Assembly: GCA_020152595.1 (NCBI GenBank)
Contig: JAIGNY010000335.1
Location: forward strand, 530,001-594,000
Direction: 5' to 3'
From: Chiridota heheva
Taxonomy: Eukaryota; Echinodermata; Holothuroidea; Apodida; Chiridotidae
DNA length: 64,000 nucleotides
The position numbers were made by a program, and so were the translations under genes. Of the stretch, positions 62,701 to 64,000 are shown piece by piece (the stretch's first letter is position 1; every line of letters begins with the position of its first letter). The notes beneath the pieces were generated by a model. That model had not been told where the DNA came from and did not search any database. It was given only the letters and a program-made list of their open reading frames with translations.

Positions 62701-63167
62701 TTAACCAGACAATTTTGCCTATTTAGGCCTTAATATTCTTTAATATGACAAAGAAAGTGAGGCTGTGACATCACTCAAGATTGTGAAAAGGTTTGAATAG
62801 AACAAAACACTGAAGCTCTTTCGGCAAAACCTGTCTGACCAATCACGGTTTGACAAATCCCCAGAAAGTAGACTTCTCCATCCTGCATATATTTCGAGAC
62901 ATTTTTTGTCTGCCAACTGCCTAATAAAAATTTGACTTCCGCAGTCAACTCAAACTTAGCGTGGGAAATGTGAGAAAAGTGAGCTATGAATATAGGGTCC
63001 CAGTCTGCTCATTTTAGGGTGGTTAGTAAAGGAACATTTCCTGTTTCAAATCTGGAGGGAATATCCCCACTGTTCTTCAACACCCGCTAGCTACCCACCT
63101 CTCCCCCTCCCCTCCTCCTCCCCTTCGCCCAATTCAACACAGATTTATACAATTGCTGAATACTTAC
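59721..63167. other. Intron sequence
   Basis: No exon. Fragments with 'aatatctcctt(a)aat' (62098-62115) and 'gaagaaacaaaatggtg' (62567-62583) resemble parts of the inverted-repeat family. A tRNA-like scrap at about 60598-60660 is listed under rejected items. Confidence 0.45.
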
Positions 63168-63284
63168 CATGCTAAATGACAGTACTCTGAGTCACATGAA
63201 GCAGCGATCACAGCACAGTTGATGTCTTTAAATTCCTGCACTCGCTGACTGAAGGCGATGATTTCTGTCGGGCATACAAATGTG
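63168..63284 (-). CDS. 2-Cys peroxiredoxin, exon with peroxidatic cysteine
   Basis: Minus strand; acceptor CTACCTTGCAG before 63284 and donor GCATG|GTAAGTA at 63168. Encodes [44 protein letters not shown] holds the peroxidatic Cys with its conserved Pro and Thr, and CDSEYCHLA corresponds to the family's SVDS-F-HLAW. The leading C completes the Phe of the usual DFTFVCP motif, so an upstream exon ending in two bases must exist beyond 64000. The trailing TG expects a G to make the conserved Trp. Two extra cysteines (in AASCDS and EYCHLA) are present; the first replaces the usual Val. Confidence 0.96.
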
Positions 63285-64000
63285 CTGCAAGGTAGAGGGA
63301 GAAAAAGTGCACAGGCTAATACAGTACGTCAAAAATCCCTTTTTAATGACATAGTAACAAAACAGGGTTAAAATGCATTCAAAATAATGAAATGTACAGA
63401 AACTTTTAATTAACACAGCATTATACCAAGTCATCTGTGATGCTTATGCCAATGAAGGACTGCCTTATGTAACTACAGAATGTCACTGAACTTGCTTGCA
63501 ATTGTACTTTTTTTAATTGCTTTCAAATATATCACAAAATTCACCACAAGCAGTTAGACGTGGAATCTTTTACAACATTTTAAAATCTAAAGACATTGAT
63601 TTGCACATTTTATGTAAATTTTGTCATGTAATTTACATGACAAAAAACCTATACCCCCACCCCCCTCCTTAACTTAAATCTAACACTTTTAATAGAAACA
63701 TTATCAACTTTATTCACACATCATTTTCACAGATCTGGAATATAAACAACGTTTTGGCCATGTTGTTCCAAAAGTGTCATCATGTACATTGTTTTGTACC
63801 GATTATTTCTCATGAAGTCAATAATTCAGGTAACTTAAAATTGGATAAAACTTCATTCCGCCAAAGATTTTACTGCCCCAGGATTTTGGGGAAGTAAAAT
63901 CCGCAACTACAGAAGCATAATTTGGCCTAAAAAGTCAAACTCGGCTAACATACCATGTCATTTTGTAACGGCACAGCATATCAAGAAAAAAGATACTGAA
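63285..64000. other. Intron sequence to the right edge
   Basis: AT-rich intron upstream (on the minus strand) of the peroxidatic-Cys exon. No first exon with the expected DFTF-upstream segment is visible before the window ends, so the gene is partial here. Confidence 0.6.

Overview
The window looks like nuclear DNA of a marine invertebrate deuterostome, most likely an echinoderm or a close relative. Genes are split into short exons with GT/AG introns of several kb. The sequence is AT-rich and full of simple repeats, minisatellites, short inverted-repeat elements, tRNA-derived SINEs and decayed LINE ends, and it carries the AGGCCT-type short motifs common in such genomes. The organism is an inference from style; no marker gene settles it. 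There are no bacterial-style operons.

Layout. (1) 1-8066: mostly non-coding, with a degraded LINE 3' end carrying an RNase H domain at 5575-6640. (2) 8067-36529, plus strand: nine exons with compatible phases of one, possibly two, protein genes that I do not recognise. Exons 8067-8221, 11467-11651, 13162-13235, 15941-16015 and 17415-17708 join in frame. Exons 21913-22177, 27495-27654, 34519-34690 and 34805-36529 (stop) also join in frame. The junction 17708/21913 does not match in phase, so either an exon is missing or a second gene or promoter begins at ATG 21913. Most of its long introns hold a private minisatellite with units of 22, 17, 18-19, 24, 44 and 19 bp. (3) 36530-37500: probable 3' UTR made largely of a LINE 3' end and a SINE. 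(4) 37500-44900: convergent intergenic/3' UTR space with a palindromic element. (5) 44906-63284, minus strand: the four 3' coding exons of a typical 2-Cys peroxiredoxin of the PRDX1/2 type; its first exon or exons lie beyond the right edge. Its introns hold a 0.7-kb tandem duplication, a 0.3-kb triplication, a minisatellite with repeated spacers and two inverted-repeat elements.

How the parts relate. The two genes are tail to tail. The peroxiredoxin would remove peroxides in the cytosol. The plus-strand gene encodes a charged, Ser-rich, probably largely disordered protein with an acidic tract and a C-terminal helix, and its function is unknown. No functional link between them is visible. The strongest observations are the exon reconstruction, the private minisatellites in the introns of one gene, the 4.1-kb 19-bp array with higher-order structure, the palindromic element whose arms have themselves become tandem arrays, and an odd exon boundary in the peroxiredoxin gene.
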